Positions 20,123 to 31,020 of a stretch of DNA of 64,000 bases are shown here, piece by piece. The position numbers were made by a program, and so were the translations under genes. The stretch covers positions 186,001-250,000 of the forward strand of contig NZ_JANUCQ010000003.1 of NCBI RefSeq assembly GCF_024807035.1, given 5' to 3'. Origin of the DNA: Methanococcus voltae PS. Its GTDB lineage: Archaea > AGJL01 > Methanococci > Methanococcales > Methanococcaceae. Position 1 is the first letter of the stretch. Each line of letters starts with the position of its first letter. Below the pieces are notes generated by a model. The model searched no databases, was not told where the DNA came from, and worked only from the letters and a program-made list of their open reading frames with translations.

Positions 20123-20884
20123 TTAAATAAATGCATTTTTCATTACATCTTTACAAGGGCAAGTCCGTTCTCCAAACTTATAATTTATAAAGTCATCTAC
20201 AACATTTACTATTTTGGCTTCCATTGATTTTACCGTATCCAGTACTTCGTCAACGGTTAAATCGCTATCTTTAATACCTGAGCAATAGTTTGAAATGTTG
20301 CAAAGTGAACAATAGCACATTTCAAGTTCTTTTGCTAAAGAAACTTCGGGATAAGCAGTCATTCCAACAACGTGACCCCAATGTTTATACATGTTTATTT
20401 CAGCGATTGTTTCAAATCTTGGACCTTCTGTACATACGTAGGTACCTTCGTTATAACCATATTGTCTTTTATCCAGTATTCCTTTTAAAATTCCCCTTAA
20501 ATCACTGCAAAAAGGGTCTAACATATTTACGTGAGCCACTTTTCCATCTTCGCCCTCATAAAAGGTACTTTTCCTCACCTTTGTAAATTCAATGAAGTCA
20601 TTTGCAACCAAGAATGATGAAGGTTCTATTTCAACTTTTAAGGAACCTACTGCATTTAATGATAATATCCTTTTGACATCTAGTTGTTTTAAGGCATACA
20701 TGTTTGCAAGGTAGTTAATTTTATGAGGTGGTGTGCTATGATTTAAACCATGTCTACTAAGTAATACCACGCCGTTGTTTTCATCAATTAATACCTTAGC
20801 TTCCCCATATTTATTTTTAACTATCTTTTCTTCCCCATTCTTTAAAAGACCCGCTATGCCAGTGCCGCCAATAATTCCAATCAT
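20123..20884 (-). CDS. S-methyl-5'-thioadenosine/thioinosine phosphorylase
   Basis: A purine nucleoside phosphorylase superfamily member of the MTAP branch: GGTGIAGLL at the N-terminus binds phosphate, RHGLNHSTPPH and TEGPRFET are nucleoside-site motifs. It recycles methylthio-nucleosides made during polyamine or S-adenosylmethionine metabolism. In the related Methanocaldococcus enzyme the substrate is methylthioinosine; which is preferred here cannot be read from the sequence. The cysteine-rich stretch MCYCSLCNIS may form stabilising disulphides or bind metal. GGTGTATTT precedes the ATG. Confidence 0.87.
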   Translation of the reverse strand: MIGIIGGTGIAGLLKNGEEKIVKNKYGEAKVLIDENNGVVLLSRHGLNHSTPPHKINYLANMYALKQLDVKRILSLNAVGSLKVEIEPSSFLVANDFIEFTKVRKSTFYEGEDGKVAHVNMLDPFCSDLRGILKGILDKRQYGYNEGTYVCTEGPRFETIAEINMYKHWGHVVGMTAYPEVSLAKELEMCYCSLCNISNYCSGIKDSDLTVDEVLDTVKSMEAKIVNVVDDFINYKFGERTCPCKDVMKNAFI

Positions 20885-21087
20885 AAATACACCGTTACTA
20901 TGTTGATAATTAATTTAGTTAGTTTAATTAATATTTTTTATTCAATAATTGCCATAATTCAGTAAATTTTAAATCGATATGTATATTATTAATGTATTAT
21001 TATGTATAATAAAATATAATAAAAGTATATATAATATTCCATGCACGGTATGGAATTTTAGAAATAATATTATTGAATGGCGAAAAA

Positions 21088-21477
21088 ATGAAATTTTATG
21101 GGAAAGTTATTAGTGGAAAAGGGAAGGGAAAATATTTTGTAGGTTTAGAGCCATACAAACTCGCTTTTGAAAAAAATTTAGGATACACCCCGTACCTCGG
21201 AACTTTAAATATAAAGACAGGTCGTGATTTTTGGATCAACGTTGAAAATTATAAAATTATAGACGATTTTGAATATAAAAACGAAAAATATTATGGAGTA
21301 AAATTTGTACCTATTACAATAAAAAACCGCTTCGGTGTTTCTATTAAAGGTTCTATTGTTGCCCCTAAGAAAACAGTTCATTCAAAATCCATTTTAGAAA
21401 TAATATCCCCATTAAATCTTAGAAGATACTTAAATTTAAAAAATAATGATATTGTAATTGTTGAGTTAGAAGTCTAA
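21088..21477 (+). CDS. ribK: CTP-dependent riboflavin kinase, archaeal
   Basis: Phosphorylates riboflavin to FMN using CTP. The 129-residue protein matches the archaeal RibK fold, with SGKGKGKYFVGLE near the start and GTLNI(K) and RYLNLKNNDIV at the end. It lacks the N-terminal winged-helix domain found in bifunctional RbkR regulators, so riboflavin control must act by other means. The start ATG at 21088 follows GGCGAAAAA. First gene of a plus-strand ribK-ribB-ribC cluster. Confidence 0.93.
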   Translation: MKFYGKVISGKGKGKYFVGLEPYKLAFEKNLGYTPYLGTLNIKTGRDFWINVENYKIIDDFEYKNEKYYGVKFVPITIKNRFGVSIKGSIVAPKKTVHSKSILEIISPLNLRRYLNLKNNDIVIVELEV

Positions 21478-21479
21478 TA

Positions 21480-21600
21480 TCCAAATAGGGGTAAATAACC
21501 AACTGTCATTAAATAAACCAACGGTTTATAGCTCGCCAACTTTGTTGACGATGGTCGAACAGCAGATTGTACTTATCATATAAGTCTAATCTATTGATAC
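21480..21600 (+). ncRNA. Possible structured leader RNA between ribK and ribB (unassigned)
   Basis: More GC-rich than other gaps here. Tight hairpins can form at 21513-21529 (ATAAACC/GGTTTAT, 3-base loop), 21537-21547 (CAAC/GTTG) and 21571-21585 (ACTTAT/ATAAGT). GTTGAC at 21544-21549 can instead pair with GTC and AAC at 21554-21560, which excludes the middle hairpin. CCAAC occurs three times at 18-19 base spacing (21499, 21518, 21536). It does not match the bacterial FMN riboswitch. It may be a leader of ribB or a small RNA. Confidence 0.35.
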
Positions 21601-21691
21601 GAATAAAATAACAAGTTAAATATAATAAAACAAAAATATTATCACATCACAAATAATGAAAATTAATAATTTTATAAAATATGGTGTTATT

Positions 21692-22387
21692 ATGGAAGAA
21701 TATGGAAATGTTAAAAAAGCTATTGAAGCACTTAAAAGAGGAGAAATCGTATTAATTTACGATGATGATGAAAGAGAAGCTGAAACCGATATGGTTATTG
21801 CATCAGAATTTATAACCCCTGAAACCATCAGAACTTTTAGGAAAAATGCTGGCGGATTGATATGTAATTGTATAATGCCAGAAGATTGTGATAAATTGGG
21901 AATTCCTTTTATGGTGGACATTTTGGGATTAGCTTCTGAAAAATACCCCGTATTGGATAAATTATATCCTGACGATATACCATACGATGAAAAATCATCA
22001 TTTTCAATAACTGTGAACCATAGAAAAACATTTACTGGAATACCTGACAATGATAGGTCATATACTATTGAAAAATTAGTTGAAATGTGTAAAGAAAACA
22101 GATTTGAAGAATTTGGCTCCGAATTTAGAAGTCCAGGGCATGTTCATTTACTAAGAGCTACTGAAGGCTTAGTTGAAAGAAGACAAGGACACACTGAAAT
22201 ATCACTTGCACTTTCAAAAATTGCTGGAACCTACCCTATGACAGCTATTTGTGAGATGATGGGTGACGATGGTAGAGCACTTAGCAAAGAATTAACTGCA
22301 AAATACGCTGAAGAAAATAACATCGTTAATGTAGCGGGCGAAGATATTATAAACTATTATTTAAATGTATTTTCTAAAAAAGAATAA
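21692..22387 (+). CDS. ribB: 3,4-dihydroxy-2-butanone 4-phosphate synthase
   Basis: Converts ribulose 5-phosphate to the four-carbon unit of riboflavin. The acidic loop [12 protein letters not shown] binds metal and substrate, and [10 protein letters not shown] and RQGHTE are later family motifs. The start is taken at ATG 21692 behind GGTGTTATT, giving 231 residues; an ATG 36 bases earlier adds a stretch without homology. RibC follows 93 bases later. Confidence 0.95.
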   Translation: MEEYGNVKKAIEALKRGEIVLIYDDDEREAETDMVIASEFITPETIRTFRKNAGGLICNCIMPEDCDKLGIPFMVDILGLASEKYPVLDKLYPDDIPYDEKSSFSITVNHRKTFTGIPDNDRSYTIEKLVEMCKENRFEEFGSEFRSPGHVHLLRATEGLVERRQGHTEISLALSKIAGTYPMTAICEMMGDDGRALSKELTAKYAEENNIVNVAGEDIINYYLNVFSKKE

Positions 22388-22480
22388 ATTAAAACTTTTT
22401 AATTTATTTAATAATATATTCTAAAACAATATGGTTAACAGTCAATAATTTAGAATTATAATTTATAAATGGTGTTATAA

Positions 22481-22951
<471 letters not shown>

Positions 22952-23372
22952 TTATCCAATAATATATATTAAAAATTTATTTCTATTTTTTAAATCAAAT
23001 AATTGTTGTTAACCCCCTATTTCAAAACATAAATATAAATATTTTTTTTAATAAATATTAATTTAGTAACATAGACTTTTATTAAATTATTTTACAATCT
23101 TTATTTATCTTAAAATAGGCTTAAACTTTGTATATTTGCATTTAATACTATATTACAATTATTAATTAATATTAAACGATAATTATATATTTGTGAAATA
23201 TCTTATAGTAAATGATTAAAATATTAATTAGAATATTAGAATATTAAAATATAAGATATAATATATAAGTAAATGAATAACCAAAAAATATATATAGAAC
23301 TTCAAAGGACTATTATATTTGTAACATTTATAAAATTATTAAAACTTACTTAAAAAGTATGAGGTGACATCT
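22952..23372. other. Gap with the cdc48 promoter
   Basis: No gene seen. A box A TATATATA at 23289-23296 would start cdc48 transcription near 23320, with GAGGTG at 23361-23366 as ribosome site. The first 300 bases are AT-rich without clear structure. Confidence 0.55.
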
Positions 23373-25721
23373 ATGGTAGAACTTATCGTAGAGGAAGCAT
23401 ATCAAAGCGATGTAGGAAAAAGTACCGTAAGAATAGACCCGGTAACCATGCAAAAGCTTTCATTAGAGCCTGGCGATGTTATTCAGATTGAAGGAAAAGA
23501 TAAAACATACGCTACGGTTCTCAGAGGATATCTTGATGACCAAAATACTAAAACAATAAGAATGGATGGTTTACTTAGACAAGTTACCAGAGCAGGTATC
23601 GGGGATAAAGTAACCGTTGAAAAAGTACAGGCTAAAGAAGCTAAAAAAATAGTTCTAGCACCATCAAGACCCGTTAGGTTTAATGCAGGGTTTGAAGACT
23701 ATGTAAAAAGTAGATTAGACAAACAAGTTGTTGGAAAAGGCTCAAATGTATTAGTAGCAGTTTTAGGAACTGCTTTCCAATTTGTAGTGGTTAATACATC
23801 ACCTAAATCTCCAGTAATTATTGGCCCAGCTACAACTGTTGAATTAAAAACAGAACCTGCGGGAGAAATTAAAGAAACAAAAGTTCCAAGCGTATCTTAT
23901 GAAGATATCGGTGGTTTAAGAGAAGAAGTTAAAAAAATTAGAGAAATGGTTGAATTACCTATGAGACATCCAGAATTGTTTGATAGATTAGGTATTGAAC
24001 CGCCAAAAGGTGTTTTACTTGCAGGACCACCAGGAACTGGTAAAACACTCCTTGCTAAGGCTGTTGCAAATGAATCCGGTGCTAATTATTACACAATAAA
24101 TGGTCCGGAAATCATGAGTAAATATGTTGGGGAAACGGAAGAAAATTTAAGAAAAATCTTTGAAGAAGCTGAAGAAAATGCCCCTTCAGTAATATTTATT
24201 GATGAAATAGACGCTGTAGCTCCAAAAAGAGATGAAGTGACAGGGGAAGTTGAAAGAAGAATGGTTGCTCAGCTATTGACTTTATTAGATGGTCTTGAAA
24301 ATAGAGGGCAAGTGGTCATATTAGCTGCTACAAATAGACCAGATTCTATTGATATTGCATTGCGAAGACCTGGAAGGCTAGATAGAGAGCTTACAATTGG
24401 TATTCCGGATAGAAACGCAAGACGAGAAATCTTGGATATTCATACAAGAAGCATGCCTCTTGAAGCGGATTATGACGAATTAAGCTTAAAAGATGGAATA
24501 AACTATTTAGCTAATGCTAATAGGAAAGATGTCGATGCAAGAGATAAAGCAAAACAGTTAAAAGAAATGTTAAAATCAAGTCATGATTCAAAAATTGTTG
24601 TAGAAAAAGCTAAGGAATTAGGAATTATCGATAAAATAGATAGTGCAATTATCAAATCCTTTGTAAGAGAACTAGCAGACAAAACTCACGGTTTTGCAGG
24701 TGCTGATTTATCAGTCTTATGTAAAGAAGCCGCTATGAAGTCATTGAGAAAATTACTAGACAATAAAATGATTGACTTAGATGAAGAAATACCTAAAGAA
24801 GTATTGGAAACCCTTAAAGTTACCAAAGGAGATTTCTACGATGCGTTAAAAGAAGTAGAACCATCTACACTTAGGGAAGTATTGGTAGATGTACCAAACA
24901 TTAAATGGTCAGATATCGGTGGCTTAGAAGATGTAAAACAGGATTTAATTGAAGCGGTCGAATGGCCTTTAAAATATCCTGATAGATTTACAAAGATGGG
25001 AATTAGACCACCTAAGGGAATATTACTCTTTGGACCGCCAGGAACTGGTAAAACACTCCTTGCTAAGGCTGTTGCAAATGAAAGTGAAGCTAACTTTATC
25101 AGCGTAAAAGGACCTGAAATATTTAGTAAATGGGTAGGAGACAGTGAAAAAGCCATTAGGGAAATCTTTAAAAAAGCAAGACAAGCTTCACCTACCGTGA
25201 TATTCTTTGACGAGATTGACTCCATAGCACCAATTCGAGGAATGAGCTTTGGAAATGATGCTGCAGAAAAAGTTGTAAATCAGCTTTTAACTGAATTAGA
25301 TGGTTTAGAAGAACCTAAAGATTTAGTTATTATTGCTGCAACCAACAGACCAAAACTTATCGACCCTGCATTATTAAGACCTGGTAGGATTGATAGAATG
25401 GTTTTAGTACCTGCTCCAGATTTAGATACTAGATTAAAAATATTTAAAGTACATACTGCAAATATGCCAATTCTCGACAATAGCAAGGAAGAACTAGACA
25501 AATTATTGATAGAATTAGCAGAAAAAACAGCAGGATACTCAGGTGCAGATATTGCCGGAGTATGTAGGGAAGCAGCAATGATAACATTAAGAGAAAACTT
25601 AGATGCTCAAACAATACCTAAAGAATCATTCTTAAAGGCTATGCAAAAAGTTAAAGCTTCAATTAGTAAGGAAGACGAAGAAGAAAATAAAAAATTAGTT
25701 GAAGAATTTAATAATCAATAA
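23373..25721 (+). CDS. cdc48: Cdc48/VCP-type AAA+ ATPase
   Basis: A hexameric unfoldase of 782 residues that extracts and unfolds proteins. The N-domain (1-185) has the double-psi barrel start, then two AAA modules follow, with Walker A GPPGTGKT near 218 and 554 and Walker B FIDEID and FFDEID. The first AAA lid carries an insertion of about 50 residues rich in lysine and aspartate. The C-terminus is acidic. A 45-base stretch at the two Walker A sites is identical. The ATG at 23373 has GAGGTG six bases upstream; an in-site GTG was rejected. Confidence 0.96.
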   Translation: MVELIVEEAYQSDVGKSTVRIDPVTMQKLSLEPGDVIQIEGKDKTYATVLRGYLDDQNTKTIRMDGLLRQVTRAGIGDKVTVEKVQAKEAKKIVLAPSRPVRFNAGFEDYVKSRLDKQVVGKGSNVLVAVLGTAFQFVVVNTSPKSPVIIGPATTVELKTEPAGEIKETKVPSVSYEDIGGLREEVKKIREMVELPMRHPELFDRLGIEPPKGVLLAGPPGTGKTLLAKAVANESGANYYTINGPEIMSKYVGETEENLRKIFEEAEENAPSVIFIDEIDAVAPKRDEVTGEVERRMVAQLLTLLDGLENRGQVVILAATNRPDSIDIALRRPGRLDRELTIGIPDRNARREILDIHTRSMPLEADYDELSLKDGINYLANANRKDVDARDKAKQLKEMLKSSHDSKIVVEKAKELGIIDKIDSAIIKSFVRELADKTHGFAGADLSVLCKEAAMKSLRKLLDNKMIDLDEEIPKEVLETLKVTKGDFYDALKEVEPSTLREVLVDVPNIKWSDIGGLEDVKQDLIEAVEWPLKYPDRFTKMGIRPPKGILLFGPPGTGKTLLAKAVANESEANFISVKGPEIFSKWVGDSEKAIREIFKKARQASPTVIFFDEIDSIAPIRGMSFGNDAAEKVVNQLLTELDGLEEPKDLVIIAATNRPKLIDPALLRPGRIDRMVLVPAPDLDTRLKIFKVHTANMPILDNSKEELDKLLIELAEKTAGYSGADIAGVCREAAMITLRENLDAQTIPKESFLKAMQKVKASISKEDEEENKKLVEEFNNQ

Positions 25722-25838
25722 ATATAAAATAAGATAATTAAAATAATAAAAAATATTCAAATATCAAATCATATTTCTTTCTTTTTTTAATTTTTAAACG
25801 TATTTTCAAAAAATAAAAGAAAATTACAATTTAATAGA

Positions 25839-26969
25839 TTATATTGAACTATTTTCGGAAATTGAAACGATTATATCTGCTAATTTTGCATCAGATTTTA
25901 AAGCATAAGGTGTATAATGTACTCTTGAAACTTTAAAGCCTTTATCGGTCAAATCCTGGATAATAACGTCCATTGGAGGCACCAACTTTTTAATAAAGCT
26001 ACATATTTCGTGGATATTATAACTTCCAACCATGTCAAATTTGGACTCTTCTTTTAATGTATTTAAAATTTCTACAGCCCTATTCGAATAATTTCTTTCT
26101 TCAGCGATTTTATGTGCATCGTTAACCAAATCTTCGTCATTCAATTTACCCATATAGAAAGGACCGCCAAATCCTCGCTCAAATCCATCGAAGTAGTTTT
26201 TAGTAGTGATGTCTTCATACTGTCTCTTTACATAACCAAGATTTTCCATTGCCTTTTCTGCTTTTCCAGCGCCTCTCTCTGTTATCATAAACGTTCTAAC
26301 ATAGTGGTCCGTACAATGTGAAAATAAAGGTCTTAAACCAATATCATATTTTGCAGAATTTAATATTGCACTTGCAATTAATATCCTTACAGCATACTCT
26401 TTATCGCCACGGATTGGGACTGAATTATAACGTCTAATACAAGATTTATGATAAGCCCCACAAAGCACAGCTGTATCAGTGGCCGTCATACATAAGATAC
26501 CACCTTTTGTTAAAGTTGCCCTAATTCCACTATCCATATAGGGTGCTGGGGAACCGAAAGGATCCAAATCAGTGACGTTAAACTCACGGTAATTTTCAGA
26601 CAATAATATATTTGCATCTTTGTGATGTACAGATAATTTAACATTATCATCAAATTCATTTAATTTTATATTTTCGTGAATTGCACGTATTGCATTTGGG
26701 TTAATGTCACCGATAGAAATATCCAAAATACCCTTAAAATCCAGTTCTTTTGCATATCTCAGGCCTCTTGCACCACTTCCACCTAAAGCGTCACAGATTT
26801 TAAATTCATCTCGTTTAAAATTGTTTAAAAAAGCCTGTATTGTAGAAATAGATATATCTCGATTTACTTCCATTATGGGATTATAGAATACAGGGTCTTT
26901 TTTTGATAAAGTTCTCTCTTCTGAAATGTTTAAATTAGTATTTCCTTCAATTATTGTTTTTTTAGCCAT
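25839..26969 (-). CDS. trm1: tRNA (guanine-26) N2,N2-dimethyltransferase Trm1
   Basis: Dimethylates G26 of tRNA. The Rossmann methyltransferase motifs GGSGARGLRYAKEL (SAM binding) and the catalytic DLDPFGSPAPYMDS segment are present, followed by the Trm1-specific C-terminal domain. The start at ATG 26969 follows GGTGTAATC; eleven codons upstream are open but lack a site. Convergent with cdc48. Length 376 residues is normal. Confidence 0.94.
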   Translation of the reverse strand: MAKKTIIEGNTNLNISEERTLSKKDPVFYNPIMEVNRDISISTIQAFLNNFKRDEFKICDALGGSGARGLRYAKELDFKGILDISIGDINPNAIRAIHENIKLNEFDDNVKLSVHHKDANILLSENYREFNVTDLDPFGSPAPYMDSGIRATLTKGGILCMTATDTAVLCGAYHKSCIRRYNSVPIRGDKEYAVRILIASAILNSAKYDIGLRPLFSHCTDHYVRTFMITERGAGKAEKAMENLGYVKRQYEDITTKNYFDGFERGFGGPFYMGKLNDEDLVNDAHKIAEERNYSNRAVEILNTLKEESKFDMVGSYNIHEICSFIKKLVPPMDVIIQDLTDKGFKVSRVHYTPYALKSDAKLADIIVSISENSSI

Positions 26970-27630
26970 GATTACACCATAAAATTGAATATATTGATAC
27001 ACTTGATGAGTTTAAAATATTGAAATTTGATTTTTAATAATATTAATACTAATCGAGTTATAAATTAGACTAACTAATATTAATAGTATGATATATAATA
27101 CATCTTAGGTAATAATGCATATATAATTCAAGCAATATTTAGTTTTTAAAATACCACTTACTTTTAAATAATATTATACAAGTAAATAATATATTATAAT
27201 AATTTTATAATGAATTTAAACTATGCTAATTTTAAAAGTATTTGTGTAATAATTTTAGATGCATGTTTATTAACTAACTTTTAATAGTGTATATCATATA
27301 GTAGTTGATGATTATTAAAAAAAAAATTGAATATTATTAAATATTTTTAAAATAGTACAAATTACGAAATATAATATTTATAATATTACATAATAATATC
27401 ATTAACTATTATAATATGAAACACAATGATAAAAAATAGAAAATGATAAAAATACATATTAGACGCAACAAATACTATTTATTAAACTAATAATTAATTA
27501 AAAATATATTCAAAGAGAAGTTAATTTAATTATATTATAATTCCACTATAATTAGATATTATTAAAATAATTTTCAATTTCATTCTATTAATTTTATTTT
27601 TTGAAATCTTTTTATTTAAAGGGTGATTGG
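26970..27630. other. Divergent gap between trm1 and nrdD
   Basis: A 661-base AT-rich stretch with no supported gene. TAATATTAATACTA (near 27042) and TAATATTAATAGTA (near 27083) form an imperfect direct repeat in the trm1 promoter side. Several TATATA boxes occur. No NrdR-like box was recognised. Confidence 0.45.
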
Positions 27631-29949
27631 ATGATAACAAGTAAAAAAATCGTTCCTGATATAAAAATCATTAAAAAAAGTGGGGATAGTGAGCAATTTG
27701 ACATTAATAAATTGGTAAAATCACTTTTAAATTCAGGGGTTGATTATTCAGACGTAGAACCTATACTTTCAAACTTATACGAAAATATAGATGAAGGAAT
27801 GACCACTGATGAACTGAAAAAAAGTATCTTCAGCGTATTGAAAGAATATGAAGCAGAAAATGGGAGCTCAAAATACTCTGAAAAATACCTTTATGACAAT
27901 TGCCTAAAAATTAGAACGTCAGGGAAAGAATTTGAAGGATTTGACAAACATAAAATAGCAGAAGCACTTATAAATGAAGCTAATGCAGATGAAACCATTG
28001 CTTTAAAAATTGCAAATGAAGTAGAAAAAGAACTCAAAAAAATGGATGTAAAATATCTTACCGCACCTATGATAAGGGAAGTTGTAAATTATAAGCTTAT
28101 AGAACATGGTTTTGAAGACATAAGACATAAGCACACCAGATTGGGTATTCCAGTATACGATATAGACAGATTAATTAATCATGGTTCAAAAGATAACGCT
28201 AATTTAATGCACAACCCGGAAAGTATACATAAATGGGTTGCTGATGAAACTATGAAGGAATACGCTTTAATGAAGATATTCCCAAAACATATTGCAGATT
28301 TACACATGAAAGGAGACATCCACCTTCACGATTTGGAATATGCTGCTGTTAGAACCGTTTGTTGTCAACACGATTTAAGACCATTTTTAATGCACGGTTT
28401 AAAAGTTGATGGTACAGGGAGGCATACAAGTGTATCCAAACCTGCAAAAAACCCCGAAGTAGCAATACAACATGCTGCAAAAGTTTTAAGTGCTGCACAG
28501 TGTGAAATGTCCGGCGGTCAGAGTATAGATGAATTTAATGTATGGTTAGCACCTTATATGAGAGGTTTATCATACTCTGAAGTAAAACAACTTATGCAAA
28601 TGTTTATTTATGAAATGAATCAAATATATGCTGCTAGAGGCGGACAAGTTGTATTCAGTACAGTTAATTTAGAATTAGAAGCTCCTGACTTTTTAAAAGA
28701 TAAACCTGCTATTAAAAATGGACAAATTGTAGGAACTTATGAAGAATATGATGCAGAAATAAAAATAATAGCTGAAGCATTGACCGAAGTTCTAATGGGT
28801 GGCGATGCATATGGTAAACCATTCTTATTCCCAAATATCATATTCAAATTAAGAGAAAATGCTTTTAAAAATGAAAATTACGAATTATTGTACAAAATAC
28901 ACAAATTAAGTGCTAAATGGGGACTTCCTTACTTCATAAACATGACTGCTGACTATCAAGTTGGAAATACCAATGCGATGGGCTGTAGAACTCGTTTAAG
29001 TGGAGATTGGGGCAATAATGTTGAAGAAAGTACCCTTAGAACCGGGAACATGCAATGGTACACCCTAAACTTACCAAGAATAGCTTATGAAGCTAAGGGG
29101 GACGATACAAGGTTATTCGAATTATTAAATGAAAGATTACATTTAGTACAGGACGCCTTGCAAATAAAACATAAAATATCCCAAAAGAGATTATACGGCG
29201 ATGAAGAATCAAGACCTGTATTACCATTCTTAACTCAAGAATTTGACGATACACAGTACTACAGATATGATAATACGACCAAAACTTTTGGATTTGTTGG
29301 TTTAAACGAATTATTAAAATATCACATGGGCGAAGAGTTACATACCTCAAAAGACGCTGTTTCATTTGGTGAAAAGGTAATTGGCCATATTAAAAACTAT
29401 GCGGATGACCTTAAAAAAGAAACTGGTCTAAGATGGACTGTTACACAAACTCCTGCAGAAAGTACAGCCGGAAGGTTTGCGAGACTCGACCATAAATACT
29501 ACAAAGAACAAACTGAATCTGTTGTAAATGGCAATTTAGATGACCTCGGTAGTATATATTACACCAATTCGTCACACGTGAAAGTAAATTCGGATGTTAC
29601 ACTTGGTGAAAAAGTAAGTATTGAAGAGAAATTCCACCCATTATGTAATGGCGGTCATATAGGACACTTCTGGAATGCAGAAGCTTACGCAGACCCTGAC
29701 GTTTTGATGAGCATAACTAAAAAGATATGTGATTCAAATATTGGATTCTGGACATATACTAAAAATTTAAGTATTTGCGAAGCTTGCAACAAAGCAATGA
29801 CTGGTTTAAAGGATAATTGTAATAATTGCGGTAGTGATAGCGTAGAAAAATTTAGTAGAATAACAGGGTACTTGCAAAATGTTTCAAATTGGAATAGCGC
29901 AAAACAGAAAGAATTATTGGACAGAAAAAGCAATTTACCAAGGCTATAA
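27631..29949 (+). CDS. nrdD: Anaerobic ribonucleoside-triphosphate reductase (class III)
   Basis: Reduces ribonucleotides to deoxyribonucleotides under anoxic conditions with a glycyl radical. The 772-residue protein has an N-terminal ATP-cone (about 1-95), the catalytic core with the substrate cysteines, a C-terminal zinc site (CEACNKA and CNNCGSD) and the radical glycine in RITGYL near the end. The start at ATG 27631 follows GGTGATTGG; an upstream TTG was rejected. Its activase NrdG is not adjacent and must lie elsewhere. Confidence 0.96.
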   Translation: MITSKKIVPDIKIIKKSGDSEQFDINKLVKSLLNSGVDYSDVEPILSNLYENIDEGMTTDELKKSIFSVLKEYEAENGSSKYSEKYLYDNCLKIRTSGKEFEGFDKHKIAEALINEANADETIALKIANEVEKELKKMDVKYLTAPMIREVVNYKLIEHGFEDIRHKHTRLGIPVYDIDRLINHGSKDNANLMHNPESIHKWVADETMKEYALMKIFPKHIADLHMKGDIHLHDLEYAAVRTVCCQHDLRPFLMHGLKVDGTGRHTSVSKPAKNPEVAIQHAAKVLSAAQCEMSGGQSIDEFNVWLAPYMRGLSYSEVKQLMQMFIYEMNQIYAARGGQVVFSTVNLELEAPDFLKDKPAIKNGQIVGTYEEYDAEIKIIAEALTEVLMGGDAYGKPFLFPNIIFKLRENAFKNENYELLYKIHKLSAKWGLPYFINMTADYQVGNTNAMGCRTRLSGDWGNNVEESTLRTGNMQWYTLNLPRIAYEAKGDDTRLFELLNERLHLVQDALQIKHKISQKRLYGDEESRPVLPFLTQEFDDTQYYRYDNTTKTFGFVGLNELLKYHMGEELHTSKDAVSFGEKVIGHIKNYADDLKKETGLRWTVTQTPAESTAGRFARLDHKYYKEQTESVVNGNLDDLGSIYYTNSSHVKVNSDVTLGEKVSIEEKFHPLCNGGHIGHFWNAEAYADPDVLMSITKKICDSNIGFWTYTKNLSICEACNKAMTGLKDNCNNCGSDSVEKFSRITGYLQNVSNWNSAKQKELLDRKSNLPRL

Positions 29950-30152
29950 TATTTTATAATCTTGGCATTTTTAAATATTTACGTATATTACTTCTTATTA
30001 TTTATTTTACATTTCTTTTATTTTATATTTTGTAATTTTTACAATACTTTATTTTCAATATCAACACTTTTTAAAAAATATTTTAACATATTATATATAG
30101 TATTTAAAATAATAATATATTAAATTAAAAAATAAAGTAAAATTGTGATAAA

Positions 30153-30857
30153 ATGAAAGCAATTTGTGTATTAAGTGGCGGGCTAGACTCCACAGTGGCG
30201 TCTTTAATTGCAAAAGAGAATGGATACGATTTAACCTGCATAACTTTTAATTATGGACAACAAGCACTAAAGAATGAGATAAGGGCATCTAAAAAAATAT
30301 CTAAAATATTGAATGCTGAGCATAAAATTATTGATTTAAATTTTTTAAGCGAAATGTGTGAAATAAGCGAATGTGGGTTAAAAACAGGGGATATTCCAAC
30401 TATTTCTGAAGAAAATTTAGATAATAAGGACGTAGCGGAACAAACAATGAAAAAAGTATGGGTTCCTGCAAGAAATTTAATAATGTTTTCAATATCTTCA
30501 GGGCTTGCAGAAGCTATTGACGCTGGTCATATATATTGCGGAATTAATGAAGAAGAAGCAAGTACTTTTCCAGATAATACGATGGAATTTATGGATAGAT
30601 TTAATAAATGTACGGAATATGGGACGCTAAATAAAGTAAAATTAGAAGCTCCATTGTATAAGATGAATAAAGATGAAATTGTAAAAAAAGGATTTGAATT
30701 AGAACAAAAATTGGGTTTAGAAGTTTTAAAATATAGTTATTCTTGCTACCATGAAAACCCGGAATTAACCCATTGTGGAACTTGTGAAAGTTGTATGAGA
30801 CGAAAAAGGGCATTTAAAGTTTTAAAAATTAAAGATGTTACAAATTACTTAAAATAA
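30153..30857 (+). CDS. queC: 7-cyano-7-deazaguanine synthase QueC
   Basis: Makes preQ0, the precursor of archaeosine in tRNA. It is an N-type ATP pyrophosphatase with PP-loop SGGLDST at about 8-14, and a zinc site near the C-terminus in HCGTCESCMRRKRAF. The 234-residue length is typical. GTGATAAA precedes the ATG. No other archaeosine gene was found beside it. Confidence 0.95.
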   Translation: MKAICVLSGGLDSTVASLIAKENGYDLTCITFNYGQQALKNEIRASKKISKILNAEHKIIDLNFLSEMCEISECGLKTGDIPTISEENLDNKDVAEQTMKKVWVPARNLIMFSISSGLAEAIDAGHIYCGINEEEASTFPDNTMEFMDRFNKCTEYGTLNKVKLEAPLYKMNKDEIVKKGFELEQKLGLEVLKYSYSCYHENPELTHCGTCESCMRRKRAFKVLKIKDVTNYLK

Positions 30858-31020
30858 AAAATGATACTTGATTAAAAGATTAATAACTAAATTTAACAAT
30901 TGCTGGATAATAAAATAAATAAACCATCAAAAGCATAAAATTAATAGATAATTAAAAATTATGGAAAAAAGTTAATAATTCTAAAAATAAGCTATAAGTC
31001 GATAAATTAAGTGTGATATG

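Noticed and set aside
21480-21600. Bacterial-type FMN riboswitch
   Set aside because: None of the conserved RFN-element segments is present.
26990-27310. C/D box guide RNA suggested by TGATGA near 27002 and 27304
   Set aside because: No CTGA box lies at a fitting distance on either strand.
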